From JBKJUK01 sp046590705 (GTDB lineage Bacteria > Acidobacteriota > Thermoanaerobaculia > Gp7-AA8): DNA of 6,708 nucleotides. The notes beneath the pieces are model-generated. The model was not told the origin of the DNA and did no database searches. It worked only from the letters and a program-made list of their open reading frames with translations. The stretch is from NCBI GenBank assembly GCA_046590705.1, contig JBKJUK010000035.1:1-6708 (forward strand). The letters run 5' to 3'. The translations under genes and the position numbers were made by a program. Position 1 is the first letter of the stretch. Each line of letters starts with the position of its first letter. This document shows positions 1-5,134 of this stretch, one piece after another.

Positions 1-1002
1 CTTCGGATCGAACGGCTGCTGGTCCCGCAGCACGTGGAAGCTCGCACGTGCCAGCTTGTGCGCGATTGCCTTGATTGCGACGATGTTATTCGTCTTCGCT
101 GTCTTGCGGTCGTAGTAGCGTTTTGCTCCCGGATAAAACCGCACGGCAAAGTGCGCGGCCTCCACGAACGCCCAGCCTAGATAGGCGTTACCGTTCTTTC
201 CGTTGTTGTCAGCCTTCTTCTTCCCGTTCGACAGCCGGCGTGCGTCGACACAGCGGCAGTAGGAGGCGAAGTTACCGGGTGATGCGAAGCGGCTCATCTG
301 GCCGGCCTCGTACATGATCGTCAGCGCCAGAATCGGCCCGATGCCCCATACCGTCTTGAGCAGCTCGAACTCGTCCCTTAGACGCGCCTTCCGGAGAACC
401 GCTCGCTCGAGGCCACGAATCTGCTCGGTGAGTGCCTTGATGATCGCGCTTGTGCATTTCACGGCAAGACCGAGATGCTCATTCGAGTAGAGCTCGTCGA
501 TTAGTTCAGTGGTGAGCTTTTTTACTTCATTCGATGAGATTTTGACTCCCCGGTTTCTCTGTTCCAGATTCTGAATACTCAGGATATTCGCCGTCCGCTG
601 CTGCACGAGTGTCGAGCGCTTACGCAGCAGGTCCCGCACAGCACGGTCCTCACGAGGGTAGATATGGCCGGTCGGCAGAATCCCGAGCCGCATCATGTGC
701 GCCAGCCACCACGCGTTGTACTCGTCGTCGGAATGCTTGAGTCCTTCGTACTGCTGAATCGCGGCGGTGTTGACCAGGCGCATCGGAAACTCGTGCTCCT
801 GCAGTCCATCGACCAACCAGTACCAATTGAATGTCGATTCAACGGCGACGCCCTGCAGGCTCGCTCTGAAAGGCTCGAGTTCCGCCACGAATGCCGATAA
901 CTTGTTCGGCAACTTTCGCTGCCGCAACACGCGGTCGTTATCGTCGATAACAGTCAGAACACCGTTGTTGGAATGAAGATCGATCGCAGCGTATGTTTGC
1001 AT
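1..1002 (-). CDS. IS110/IS1111-family transposase (DEDD recombinase), C-terminus off the window
   Basis: The frame is open from the ATG at 1002 to the left edge: 334 codons with no stop, so only the last few residues seem to be missing. The protein is a transposase of the IS110 family, whose members move an insertion sequence by site-specific recombination through a RuvC-like DEDD domain plus a C-terminal serine-bearing Tnp20 domain. The N-terminal domain shows AAIDLHS (D8), VAVESTFNWYW (E55) and SDDEYNAWWLA (D92/D93). The middle is helical and Arg/Lys-rich. The C-terminal domain runs from about residue 215 (VWGIGPILALTIMYEAG) through RRLSNGKKK (S258, the probable catalytic serine) to KNGNAYLGWAF. 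The start is supported by AAAGGAG about 10 bases upstream. The last acidic residue of the DEDD set, normally Asp in a D-A pair, is Asn here (N96, codon at 715-717), which may impair activity. The upstream non-coding part is short (about 110 bases), which fits the IS1111 subgroup. The family call is secure; activity is not. Confidence 0.93.
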   Translation of the reverse strand, partial: MQTYAAIDLHSNNGVLTVIDDNDRVLRQRKLPNKLSAFVAELEPFRASLQGVAVESTFNWYWLVDGLQEHEFPMRLVNTAAIQQYEGLKHSDDEYNAWWLAHMMRLGILPTGHIYPREDRAVRDLLRKRSTLVQQRTANILSIQNLEQRNRGVKISSNEVKKLTTELIDELYSNEHLGLAVKCTSAIIKALTEQIRGLERAVLRKARLRDEFELLKTVWGIGPILALTIMYEAGQMSRFASPGNFASYCRCVDARRLSNGKKKADNNGKNGNAYLGWAFVEAAHFAVRFYPGAKRYYDRKTAKTNNIVAIKAIAHKLARASFHVLRDQQPFDPK

Positions 1003-1082
1003 TCTCGTCAGGCTCCTTTCACCCGCGATGCTACGCTGCACCGCGGTGTGGGGTAATGCCTGCTAGATGCGTATCACATCTT

Positions 1083-1104
1083 CGGCGTTCGCTCGCGCAC
1101 GCCG
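1083..1104. repeat. Hairpin downstream of the 1113-1652 gene
   Basis: CGGCGT (1083-1088) and ACGCCG (1099-1104) are perfect reverse complements around a 10-base GC-rich loop. On the minus strand the hairpin begins 8 bases after the TAA stop of the upstream gene (1113-1115). There is no T-run after it, so it is at best a weak intrinsic terminator or a transcript-end stabiliser. It could instead belong to the end of the insertion sequence. Confidence 0.4.
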
Positions 1105-1112
1105 GAGAGTGA

Positions 1113-1652
1113 TTACTTCTTGATGCGCAGCCTTCCACTGAGGCCCGAGTTTGGCCCTGGTGGGAGGCCGAAGCATGTGTCAACTCCTGTGTTGGCGCGA
1201 AGGTCCGCCAGCAATGTAGTGGGATCGAAGGCCTTGCCGATGACGGCCTGCGATTCAAGACGTGGATTGTCTGAGTGGCGTGCCCTGTATGCCTCGACCT
1301 CGGTGCCATCTTCGATCGCGGCGAGGCAGAGAGCACGAAGGTAGAAACGGTTGAACTCTCCTTCTGCCAGCGTGTCGGCTGCGGTGACTGGGATCTTCGC
1401 AATCGAAATCCGGCCACCCTTCAGATTACGTGTTTCTGATTCAGCGATGCATCCGCGCACGCGCAGTTGTTGCGCGAGGGCTGGGGCATCGCCGCCCGCC
1501 GCCGTTTCTTTCAGCAAGGCCGCATACTGCTGCTGGCCTGCAGCGTTGAGGCGAGGGCTCATGTAGAGCGCACGTTTCTCTTCATCATGCGCAATTGCAT
1601 CGAGCATCAATTGCCGGATACGACTGTCGAGATTCTCCAGGTTCAAAGACAT
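1113..1652 (-). CDS. Conserved protein of unknown function (179 aa) next to a XRE regulator
   Basis: The product is a 179-residue soluble protein with no signal peptide or membrane segment. I chose the ATG at 1652 (MSLNLENLDSR) because AAGGAG lies six bases upstream. An in-frame ATG at 1697 would add 15 residues but has no such site. From memory it resembles a family of short hypothetical proteins starting with a 'LNLENLD.R.R.LML' segment and ending with a 'GVDT..GLPPGPNSGLS' segment. These often sit beside small regulators in mobile or accessory DNA. Visible blocks are DEEKRALYMSPRL (about 38-50 from the longer start), KIPVTAADTLAEGEFNRFYLRAL in the middle, and the Pro/Gly-rich tail. No catalytic motif is evident and I assign no function. 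Its start lies inside the 3' end of the XRE gene (68-base overlap, different frame), so the two are probably co-transcribed and translationally linked. Confidence 0.8.
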   Translation of the reverse strand: MSLNLENLDSRIRQLMLDAIAHDEEKRALYMSPRLNAAGQQQYAALLKETAAGGDAPALAQQLRVRGCIAESETRNLKGGRISIAKIPVTAADTLAEGEFNRFYLRALCLAAIEDGTEVEAYRARHSDNPRLESQAVIGKAFDPTTLLADLRANTGVDTCFGLPPGPNSGLSGRLRIKK

Positions 1653-2100
1653 CGGTTTCTCCTTGGATACGATCAGCAGACCACTCTCGTGATCCATATT
1701 TCGTTGTCAGTGCATCGATGTGCTCGAGGACAGACTGCCGTGCGCGCGCCGGAAGCTTCTCGACCTGCCGCAGCTGGCGCATGAGACGTTCATTCTGCGG
1801 CGCTTTGCGCTTTGGGACCGGCGAGCGGCCGAGAAGCTGATCGATCGAAATGCCGAGTGCGTCGGCGATGGTCGGAAGAAGATGCGCGGGCGGGTGATCG
1901 GTCTGCGCCTCGTAGTAGGCAACCATTCGATTGGAGATCCCGATCTCGTCGGCAAGCGAGCGCTGCGAGTAGCCGGCTTCCTTCCGGAGGCGTGCCAGCC
2001 GGCAGCCGAATGTCCCGGCTTCCTCGGGTTTTCTCTTCGCGACGGCCATGACGTTGTCCTGCGGTCGATTGTAGGTGCCGTTTTCTCTGAGTTCGTTCAT
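1585..2100 (-). CDS. XRE/Cro-CI family transcriptional regulator
   Basis: This is a DNA-binding regulator of 171 residues with one helix-turn-helix domain at about residues 33-92. FGCRLARLRKEAGYSQRSLADEIG forms the first helices, ISNRMVAYYEAQ is the recognition-helix region, and ALGISIDQLLG closes the domain. A basic linker (PVPKRKA) leads to a helical tail, ERLMRQLRQVEKLPARARQSVLEHIDAL (about 104-131), as in phage-type repressors that dimerise through a C-terminal helix. The start at 2100 has GAGGG six bases upstream. An internal ATG at 2049 (MAVAKRKPEE), with AGGA upstream, is a plausible alternative and would remove a poorly conserved leader. The last 30 or so residues lie in the overlap with the downstream gene and look like an unstructured extension. 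The gene is divergent from the primase remnant at 2201. The palindrome at 2115-2131 suggests autoregulation and control of the divergent gene. Confidence 0.88.
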   Translation of the reverse strand: MNELRENGTYNRPQDNVMAVAKRKPEEAGTFGCRLARLRKEAGYSQRSLADEIGISNRMVAYYEAQTDHPPAHLLPTIADALGISIDQLLGRSPVPKRKAPQNERLMRQLRQVEKLPARARQSVLEHIDALTTKYGSREWSADRIQGETDVFEPGESRQSYPAIDARCNCA

Positions 2101-2114
2101 TGTTTGCCCTCGCT

Positions 2115-2131
2115 GCTACAAATACTGTAGC
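2115..2131. promoter_or_regulatory. Candidate operator palindrome for the XRE regulator
   Basis: GCTACA-AATAC-TGTAGC is a perfect inverted repeat with 6-bp arms and a 5-bp centre. It lies 15 bases upstream of the XRE start codon, in the 100-base gap between the XRE gene and the divergent gene at 2201. Size and position are typical for a dimeric repressor that controls its own promoter. A TATAAA-like box on the plus strand (2133-2138) abuts it. Binding by the adjacent regulator is inferred. Confidence 0.55.
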
Positions 2132-2157
2132 GTATAAATGCATCACATGGAGAAGCG

Positions 2158-2178
2158 AAAAAGAGGCTCACGCCTCTT
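2158..2178 (-). terminator. Short intrinsic-terminator-like hairpin (minus strand)
   Basis: Read on the minus strand, AAGAGGC-GTGA-GCCTCTT is a 7-bp perfect stem with a 4-base loop, ending in a run of five T (2162-2158). It could stop transcription coming leftward from the 2909-4150 gene before it reaches the XRE promoter. Read on the plus strand it lies in the 5' leader of the broken primase gene, 22 bases before its ATG. The short T-run keeps confidence low. Confidence 0.42.
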
Positions 2179-2200
2179 GACACGTTTTTCGGAGGCAGCG

Positions 2201-2661
2201 ATGGCACGTATCCCCGAGGAAGAAATCGAGCGGCTCAAGGGCGAACCGACCTCGCGGAGTTGGTGCGGCGGCGCGGGGTGAAGCCGGAGGTGCATGGGGC
2301 GAACCTGATCGGTCTCTGCCCGTTCCATGACGATCGCGAGCCGTCGCTCGTGGTGACGCCCCCGAAGAATCTGTGGAACTGTCTCGGCGCGTGTGGGGAA
2401 GGTGGCGATGTCATTCGCTGGGTGATGAAGTCGGAAGGGATCACGTTCCGCCACGCCGTGGAGCTGTTACGGGGAGGCTACACGCTGGCGGCATCGGCCG
2501 AGGTGGTGAAGCTGTCCACGGTGCGGCGGCTGCCGTCGCCGGTCGGTGCCGAGGCTGACGACTCAACGATGCTGCAGCAGGTAGTCAGGTACTACAACGA
2601 AACGTTGCGTGCCTCCGATCCCGCACTCGAGTATCTGGAGCGCCGCCCTTGGAACTCCTAG
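2201..2661 (+). pseudogene. CHC2 zinc-finger DNA primase, frameshifted and truncated
   Basis: This is the remnant of a primase-like protein whose N-terminal CHC2 zinc finger recognises template DNA. The true start is the ATG at 2201 (MARIPEEEIERLK), with GGAGG five bases upstream. The frame then shifts at about 2244. GGCGAACCGACCTC would read G-E-T-D-L with one extra A, and without it the first frame stops at 2279-2281. Translation in the second frame gives TDLAELVRRRGVKPEV, then the zinc motif LCPFHDD...LWNCLGACGEGGDVIRWVM (Cys-X2-His and Cys-X3-Cys ligands) and GITFRHAVELLR. Homology-like sequence ends near 2646 (LEYLERR); a stop follows at 2659-2661. Proteins of this type, as I recall them, run several hundred residues longer and carry TOPRIM and helicase domains, none of which is present. 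The gene is thus doubly broken. A restart at TTG 2260 could make the zinc-finger piece alone, but function is unlikely. Its position opposite a XRE repressor fits a decayed phage, plasmid or integrative element. Confidence 0.82.
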
Positions 2662-2666
2662 AGTTC
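2652..2666. repeat. Inverted repeat at the primase break point
   Basis: GAACTC (2652-2657) and GAGTTC (2661-2666) form a perfect 6-bp inverted repeat around CTA. It falls within a few bases of where the primase-like reading ends and includes the TAG stop. It may mark a deletion or insertion junction, or may be chance. Confidence 0.35.
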
Positions 2667-2908
2667 GAGAGCTGAGACTGCGACCCCTCGGGCCAAGAAC
2701 AGTTAAACGAATACTGGTCGAATTGTTTCTGCGTCGGGACACGGTTTGTCGCCACGCGGGCTGCAGTCAAGACGCGATGGAGCGTTCGCGGTGCTGGTGG
2801 AGAGGCAGTTCTGCGATTTAGAAACTGCACACTGCAGAGGTGACCCCTAGGCGAAGGGCGCTGGGGCTGCTGAGACGAGAGACGACGACATGTGTCGCTA
2901 CCGGTCGC
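2662..2908. other. Non-coding stretch between the primase remnant and the nuclease-like gene
   Basis: No convincing gene is present. The open frames here (plus 2609-2821, minus 2585-2830) have no recognisable family, start context or motif, and the plus frame overlaps the primase out of register. Two small symmetric elements lie in it: CTGCA-CAC-TGCAG (2825-2837) and CGACA-TG-TGTCG (2886-2897). The latter is just past the stop of the 2909-4150 gene on the minus strand and lacks a T-run. The stretch probably contains the junction left by the event that removed the rest of the primase. Confidence 0.5.
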
Positions 2909-4150
2909 TCATCGCGGGGTCGTTGTGCCGAACCGTGACTCGCCCTTGCGTTTGATTTCTGCGTAATCGGAACGCGACATGACGTGTTGAGGGTCGTCGT
3001 CGATGAGCAGGAAATCGTACGATCGTAGCCGGCTGAATCCCGCCTCCGTGACGATCCCCAGCGCGGTTTGAACTTGCCGAGTCGCCTTGAGAAGCCAGAG
3101 AAGAGCGAAGAGTTCTTTGTTCCGCTGCTGGCGGTTCTTGGCGGAGCAAGTGCTCGCAAGGAACAAGAGACAATCGCTACGGCGCTGACTAGCGAACTGG
3201 GCGAATTCGTCTTCGTGGGTCTCGCCGGCGCGCCTGATCGCTTCGAGGAATGCGTTGCCCATATACGCACGACGAGGCCGGACGAGGCGAGCGAGGTATG
3301 TAGCGACGGAGATGTAGCTACGTTCTGCGCCTTCGAATGGAGCGGGTGATCGATCGTCGACTTGGTGGGTCCGGTCAATGATCTTATCGATAAAGTAAGA
3401 CGCCTCGAGGTTGTCACATTCGCCGCGGTAGATCTGCCGTAGCGTTTCAGCGTGTTCCGTGAAGAGCTGAGGAGCCCGTTCTTCCCCGCGTTGCTTCGCG
3501 CGAAATGAGGTCAGCTCCTCGAAGTGATCGAGGTAGTACTCGAAAACCGGCTGTTCCTGATGCACTTTCGGATGCAACGTCGGAATCAGGACATCTGTGC
3601 GCATCTCAAAGTAGCCGATTAGATCGTGCGGCGTATCAAGCACGAGGTTCAGGTTGTAGAAATCTTCGAATGAGAGAACGTGAACAGGTGCGCCGATGTT
3701 CGCGAGATCGGGGACCAGCTTCGCGGCATCGAATGGACTCGCGGCGTGGTTCATGACGACGAGGCCGTAGACGTAGCGGAACATGCTGGTAGAGAACTGC
3801 ACGGCTCCGCGGCGGTCGTTCTCAAGGCTGACGATCTGTCCGGTGTTGATTGTGCGGATCGCGCCTTTCACCTGTGAGAGAGCTTTCGCGAGGTTCCGCT
3901 TCGTCCAGTTGGAATCTTCGGCAGTCGTGGTTCCGTCGGCGTTCAAAGCCTGAGCTTTGACCTGGATGGCGAGCGCAACGTCGTCGAAGAGCACGAAGAG
4001 ATCCGTCGTCTCTTTGTGCTTCCCACCCTTAATGTGTTGGGGAGATCGGAAGACGAAGTCGGGCGAGAACGCGTCCTCGACGAACTGCTGAATGCTGTCC
4101 TCTGTCTGCGCACCGATGTCGATCTTTTTCCGAGAATGCGGTTCCGTCAT
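2909..4150 (-). CDS. Uncharacterised protein with a PD-(D/E)XK-nuclease-like N-terminus (413 aa)
   Basis: I do not recognise a named family. The N-terminal 100 residues look like a restriction-endonuclease-type fold: a helix with acidic residues (TEDSIQQFVEDAF, E17/E25), a hydrophobic strand led by Asp (TTDLFVLFDD, D50), and then ALAIQVKAQ (Q63-V-K65). A D-x(about 12)-[E/Q]xK arrangement is typical of PD-(D/E)XK enzymes, with Gln replacing Glu as in some Mrr-like and other subfamilies. The rest (about 110-413) is mixed alpha/beta, with Glu/Arg-rich helices at about 200-310 and a C-terminal LRSYDFLLIDDDP segment. No transmembrane or signal segment is seen. The ATG at 4150 is the only good N-terminal choice, although it has no clear ribosome site, only A/T-rich sequence upstream. 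The gene stands alone, with no methyltransferase or helicase partner in the window. A role in DNA defence or mobile-element biology is an inference from fold pattern and location. Confidence 0.75.
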   Translation of the reverse strand: MTEPHSRKKIDIGAQTEDSIQQFVEDAFSPDFVFRSPQHIKGGKHKETTDLFVLFDDVALAIQVKAQALNADGTTTAEDSNWTKRNLAKALSQVKGAIRTINTGQIVSLENDRRGAVQFSTSMFRYVYGLVVMNHAASPFDAAKLVPDLANIGAPVHVLSFEDFYNLNLVLDTPHDLIGYFEMRTDVLIPTLHPKVHQEQPVFEYYLDHFEELTSFRAKQRGEERAPQLFTEHAETLRQIYRGECDNLEASYFIDKIIDRTHQVDDRSPAPFEGAERSYISVATYLARLVRPRRAYMGNAFLEAIRRAGETHEDEFAQFASQRRSDCLLFLASTCSAKNRQQRNKELFALLWLLKATRQVQTALGIVTEAGFSRLRSYDFLLIDDDPQHVMSRSDYAEIKRKGESRFGTTTPR

Positions 4151-4203
4151 AAATTGTTTCGCTTGACTCCGCAGGTAGGCGGCCAGTTTGCGCGTCCCTA
4201 CGC

Positions 4204-4220
4204 GTGATTCGCGAATTCAC
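4204..4220. promoter_or_regulatory. Quasi-palindrome upstream of the nuclease-like gene
   Basis: GTGA-TTCGCGAA-T-TCAC is an inverted repeat with an 8-bp perfect core (TTCGCGAA) and 4-bp outer arms offset by one base. It lies 54-70 bases upstream of the ATG at 4150, where an operator for that minus-strand gene could sit. I see no consensus promoter beside it, so the regulatory role is tentative. Confidence 0.3.
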
Positions 4221-4222
4221 TG

Positions 4223-4255
4223 CTCCCAAGTGTCAGGGAGTCGAGCGCCACTCCC
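4223..4255. terminator. Alternating hairpins downstream of the secreted-protein gene
   Basis: GGGAGT (4236-4241) can pair with ACTCCC (4250-4255) around an 8-base loop. The same GGGAG can instead pair with CTCCC at 4223-4227, also with an 8-base loop. The two hairpins exclude each other. They lie 25-57 bases past the stop of the 4280-5026 gene on the minus strand. Neither is followed by a T-run, so the terminator call is weak. Confidence 0.3.
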
Positions 4256-4279
4256 GCACCATCGTCCCCGCGAACCCCT

Positions 4280-5026
4280 TCAGAAGAGAACGTTGTTCAC
4301 GAAGTAGGTCTGCCAGGTCACTTTTTTGTCGGCCATCTCTTCGGCTTGAGGACGTGTCATTTTGAAACGTCCCGACGAGCCACCTTTCTCAGTGCGCATG
4401 AAGAGTTCGATTACGCCGACTTCAGCGCCGGGCGTCTGCGCCCTGGCCATGACGAACGCTGTGGCAGAGAGGGTCTTGAAGACCTGATCCTCATTGTCGG
4501 CGGTTACATCCACACGAATCGAGGAGGTTTGCGGACGAGTCACTTTCGCGTCGAACAGTCCGACGTTCTCGTAAGCCTTCTGCAATTTCAAAGAGAATTC
4601 GGTGCTGCTGCCGCCACTAACGGACGAAGGCTCCGGCCTGGCCGACACCTTGTCCGCGCGCACAGGAGTCGCTGAAGAATCAGGTGTAGCCGCGGCCGTA
4701 GCACGGCGTTGCCGCGACATTGCGGAAAGTGAAGGGCGCGCGACGGGTGCAGGCTGCTGAGAGGCCGAGTTTCCGCCCGTCTCCAGAATCTTGACGTCCC
4801 CCAGCCCTGAGCGATTCAGCTCGTCACTCTTCGCAGCATCGATGATCGACGGGTCGAGCTGCAGTACCGATCCGGTATCGAGGGTCACCAGTGCCTTCCC
4901 GTTCTTCACGGTCCAGCGCTCTTTGGCGCGGTATCTCGTCCCGTCACGAAGAACCACGATGTAGGTGGCGTTCAAGGTGAGGGCGGTGAGTGCGAGAAGC
5001 AACGTGTGCATCAGATATCTGCGCAT
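4280..5026 (-). CDS. Secreted or periplasmic protein of unknown function (248 aa)
   Basis: The N-terminus is a clear Sec signal peptide: basic MRR, a hydrophobic core of about residues 8-18 (TLLLALTALTL), and a likely signal-peptidase I site after NA at residue 20. The mature protein has three parts. A small beta-rich domain (about 21-65) contains LRDGTRYRAKERW and GKALVTLDTGSVLQLDPSIID, resembling short 'DGT...' domains in exported proteins. A low-complexity linker (about 83-142) is rich in Ser, Ala, Pro and Thr. A C-terminal domain (about 143-248) has TEFSLKLQKAYENVGLFDAKV and ends GRFKMTRPQ...VTWQTYFVNNVLF. There is no Cys and no lipobox. The start at 5026 has AGGGGA about 12 bases upstream; M6 (5011) is an alternative that keeps the signal core. 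A perfect TATAAT lies 45 bases upstream on the minus strand. The gene is divergent from aroF. I recognise no function; similar exported proteins seem common in Acidobacteriota, from memory only. Confidence 0.78.
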   Translation of the reverse strand: MRRYLMHTLLLALTALTLNATYIVVLRDGTRYRAKERWTVKNGKALVTLDTGSVLQLDPSIIDAAKSDELNRSGLGDVKILETGGNSASQQPAPVARPSLSAMSRQRRATAAATPDSSATPVRADKVSARPEPSSVSGGSSTEFSLKLQKAYENVGLFDAKVTRPQTSSIRVDVTADNEDQVFKTLSATAFVMARAQTPGAEVGVIELFMRTEKGGSSGRFKMTRPQAEEMADKKVTWQTYFVNNVLF

Positions 5027-5070
5027 GGCTGGATTCGATCCCCTGTTTTCCTGCTGATTAGGTCACGTCA

Positions 5071-5078
5071 ATTATACT
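5071..5078. promoter_or_regulatory. Overlapping divergent -10 boxes between the secreted-protein gene and aroF
   Basis: On the minus strand 5076-5071 reads TATAAT, an exact sigma70-type -10 box for the gene starting at 5026. On the plus strand 5073-5078 reads TATACT, a good -10 box for aroF (start 5135). Both share the same AT-rich core in the 108-base gap. No strong -35 box is visible at the usual distance in either direction. If both are used, polymerase binding in one direction would exclude the other. Confidence 0.5.
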
Positions 5079-5134
5079 GACACTGGTAAACCAAGTTGTA
5101 GAAACCGTGTCCCCGCGGTAAGGAAGGCAGAAAG

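Larger units (their letters stand above)
1..1112 (-). mobile_element. IS110/IS1111-type insertion sequence, partial
   Basis: This is the insertion sequence carrying the transposase at 1-1002. Its transposase-3' end lies beyond the left edge. The other end must fall within 1003-1112, because the next gene ends at 1113. IS110-family elements usually lack long terminal inverted repeats and make no clear target duplication, so the exact boundary cannot be set from one copy. The 110-base leader contains a perfect 10-bp palindrome, CACCGCGGTG (1039-1048), and a hairpin at 1083-1104. Either could be a subterminal repeat or part of an element RNA. IS110-family recombinases are known to use a bridge RNA encoded in the element's non-coding end. 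The short leader makes a downstream (off-window) location more likely here, as in the IS1111 group. Confidence 0.6.

Noticed and set aside
1031..1417. Minus-strand open frame of 128 codons
   Set aside because: It overlaps the 1113-1652 gene out of frame, has biased Arg/Ser/His-rich composition and no family resemblance; a shadow.
1720..2130. Plus-strand open frame of 136 codons opposite the XRE gene
   Set aside because: Antisense to a clear helix-turn-helix gene in GC-rich DNA, with no recognisable domain of its own.
2177..2182. TTGACA as a -35 box for the gene at 2201
   Set aside because: The matching -10 position would fall on the start codon itself and has no TATAAT-like sequence; it is partly the hairpin arm.
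2609..2821. Plus-strand open frame of 70 codons over the primase break
   Set aside because: It overlaps primase coding sequence in another register, has no ribosome site and no motif.
2818..3417. Minus-strand open frame of 199 codons
   Set aside because: It lies within the 413-residue gene in another frame and is Ser/Arg-rich without domain features.
4029..4229. Minus-strand open frame covering the leader of the nuclease-like gene
   Set aside because: Out of frame with the 2909-4150 gene, no ribosome site or known domain.
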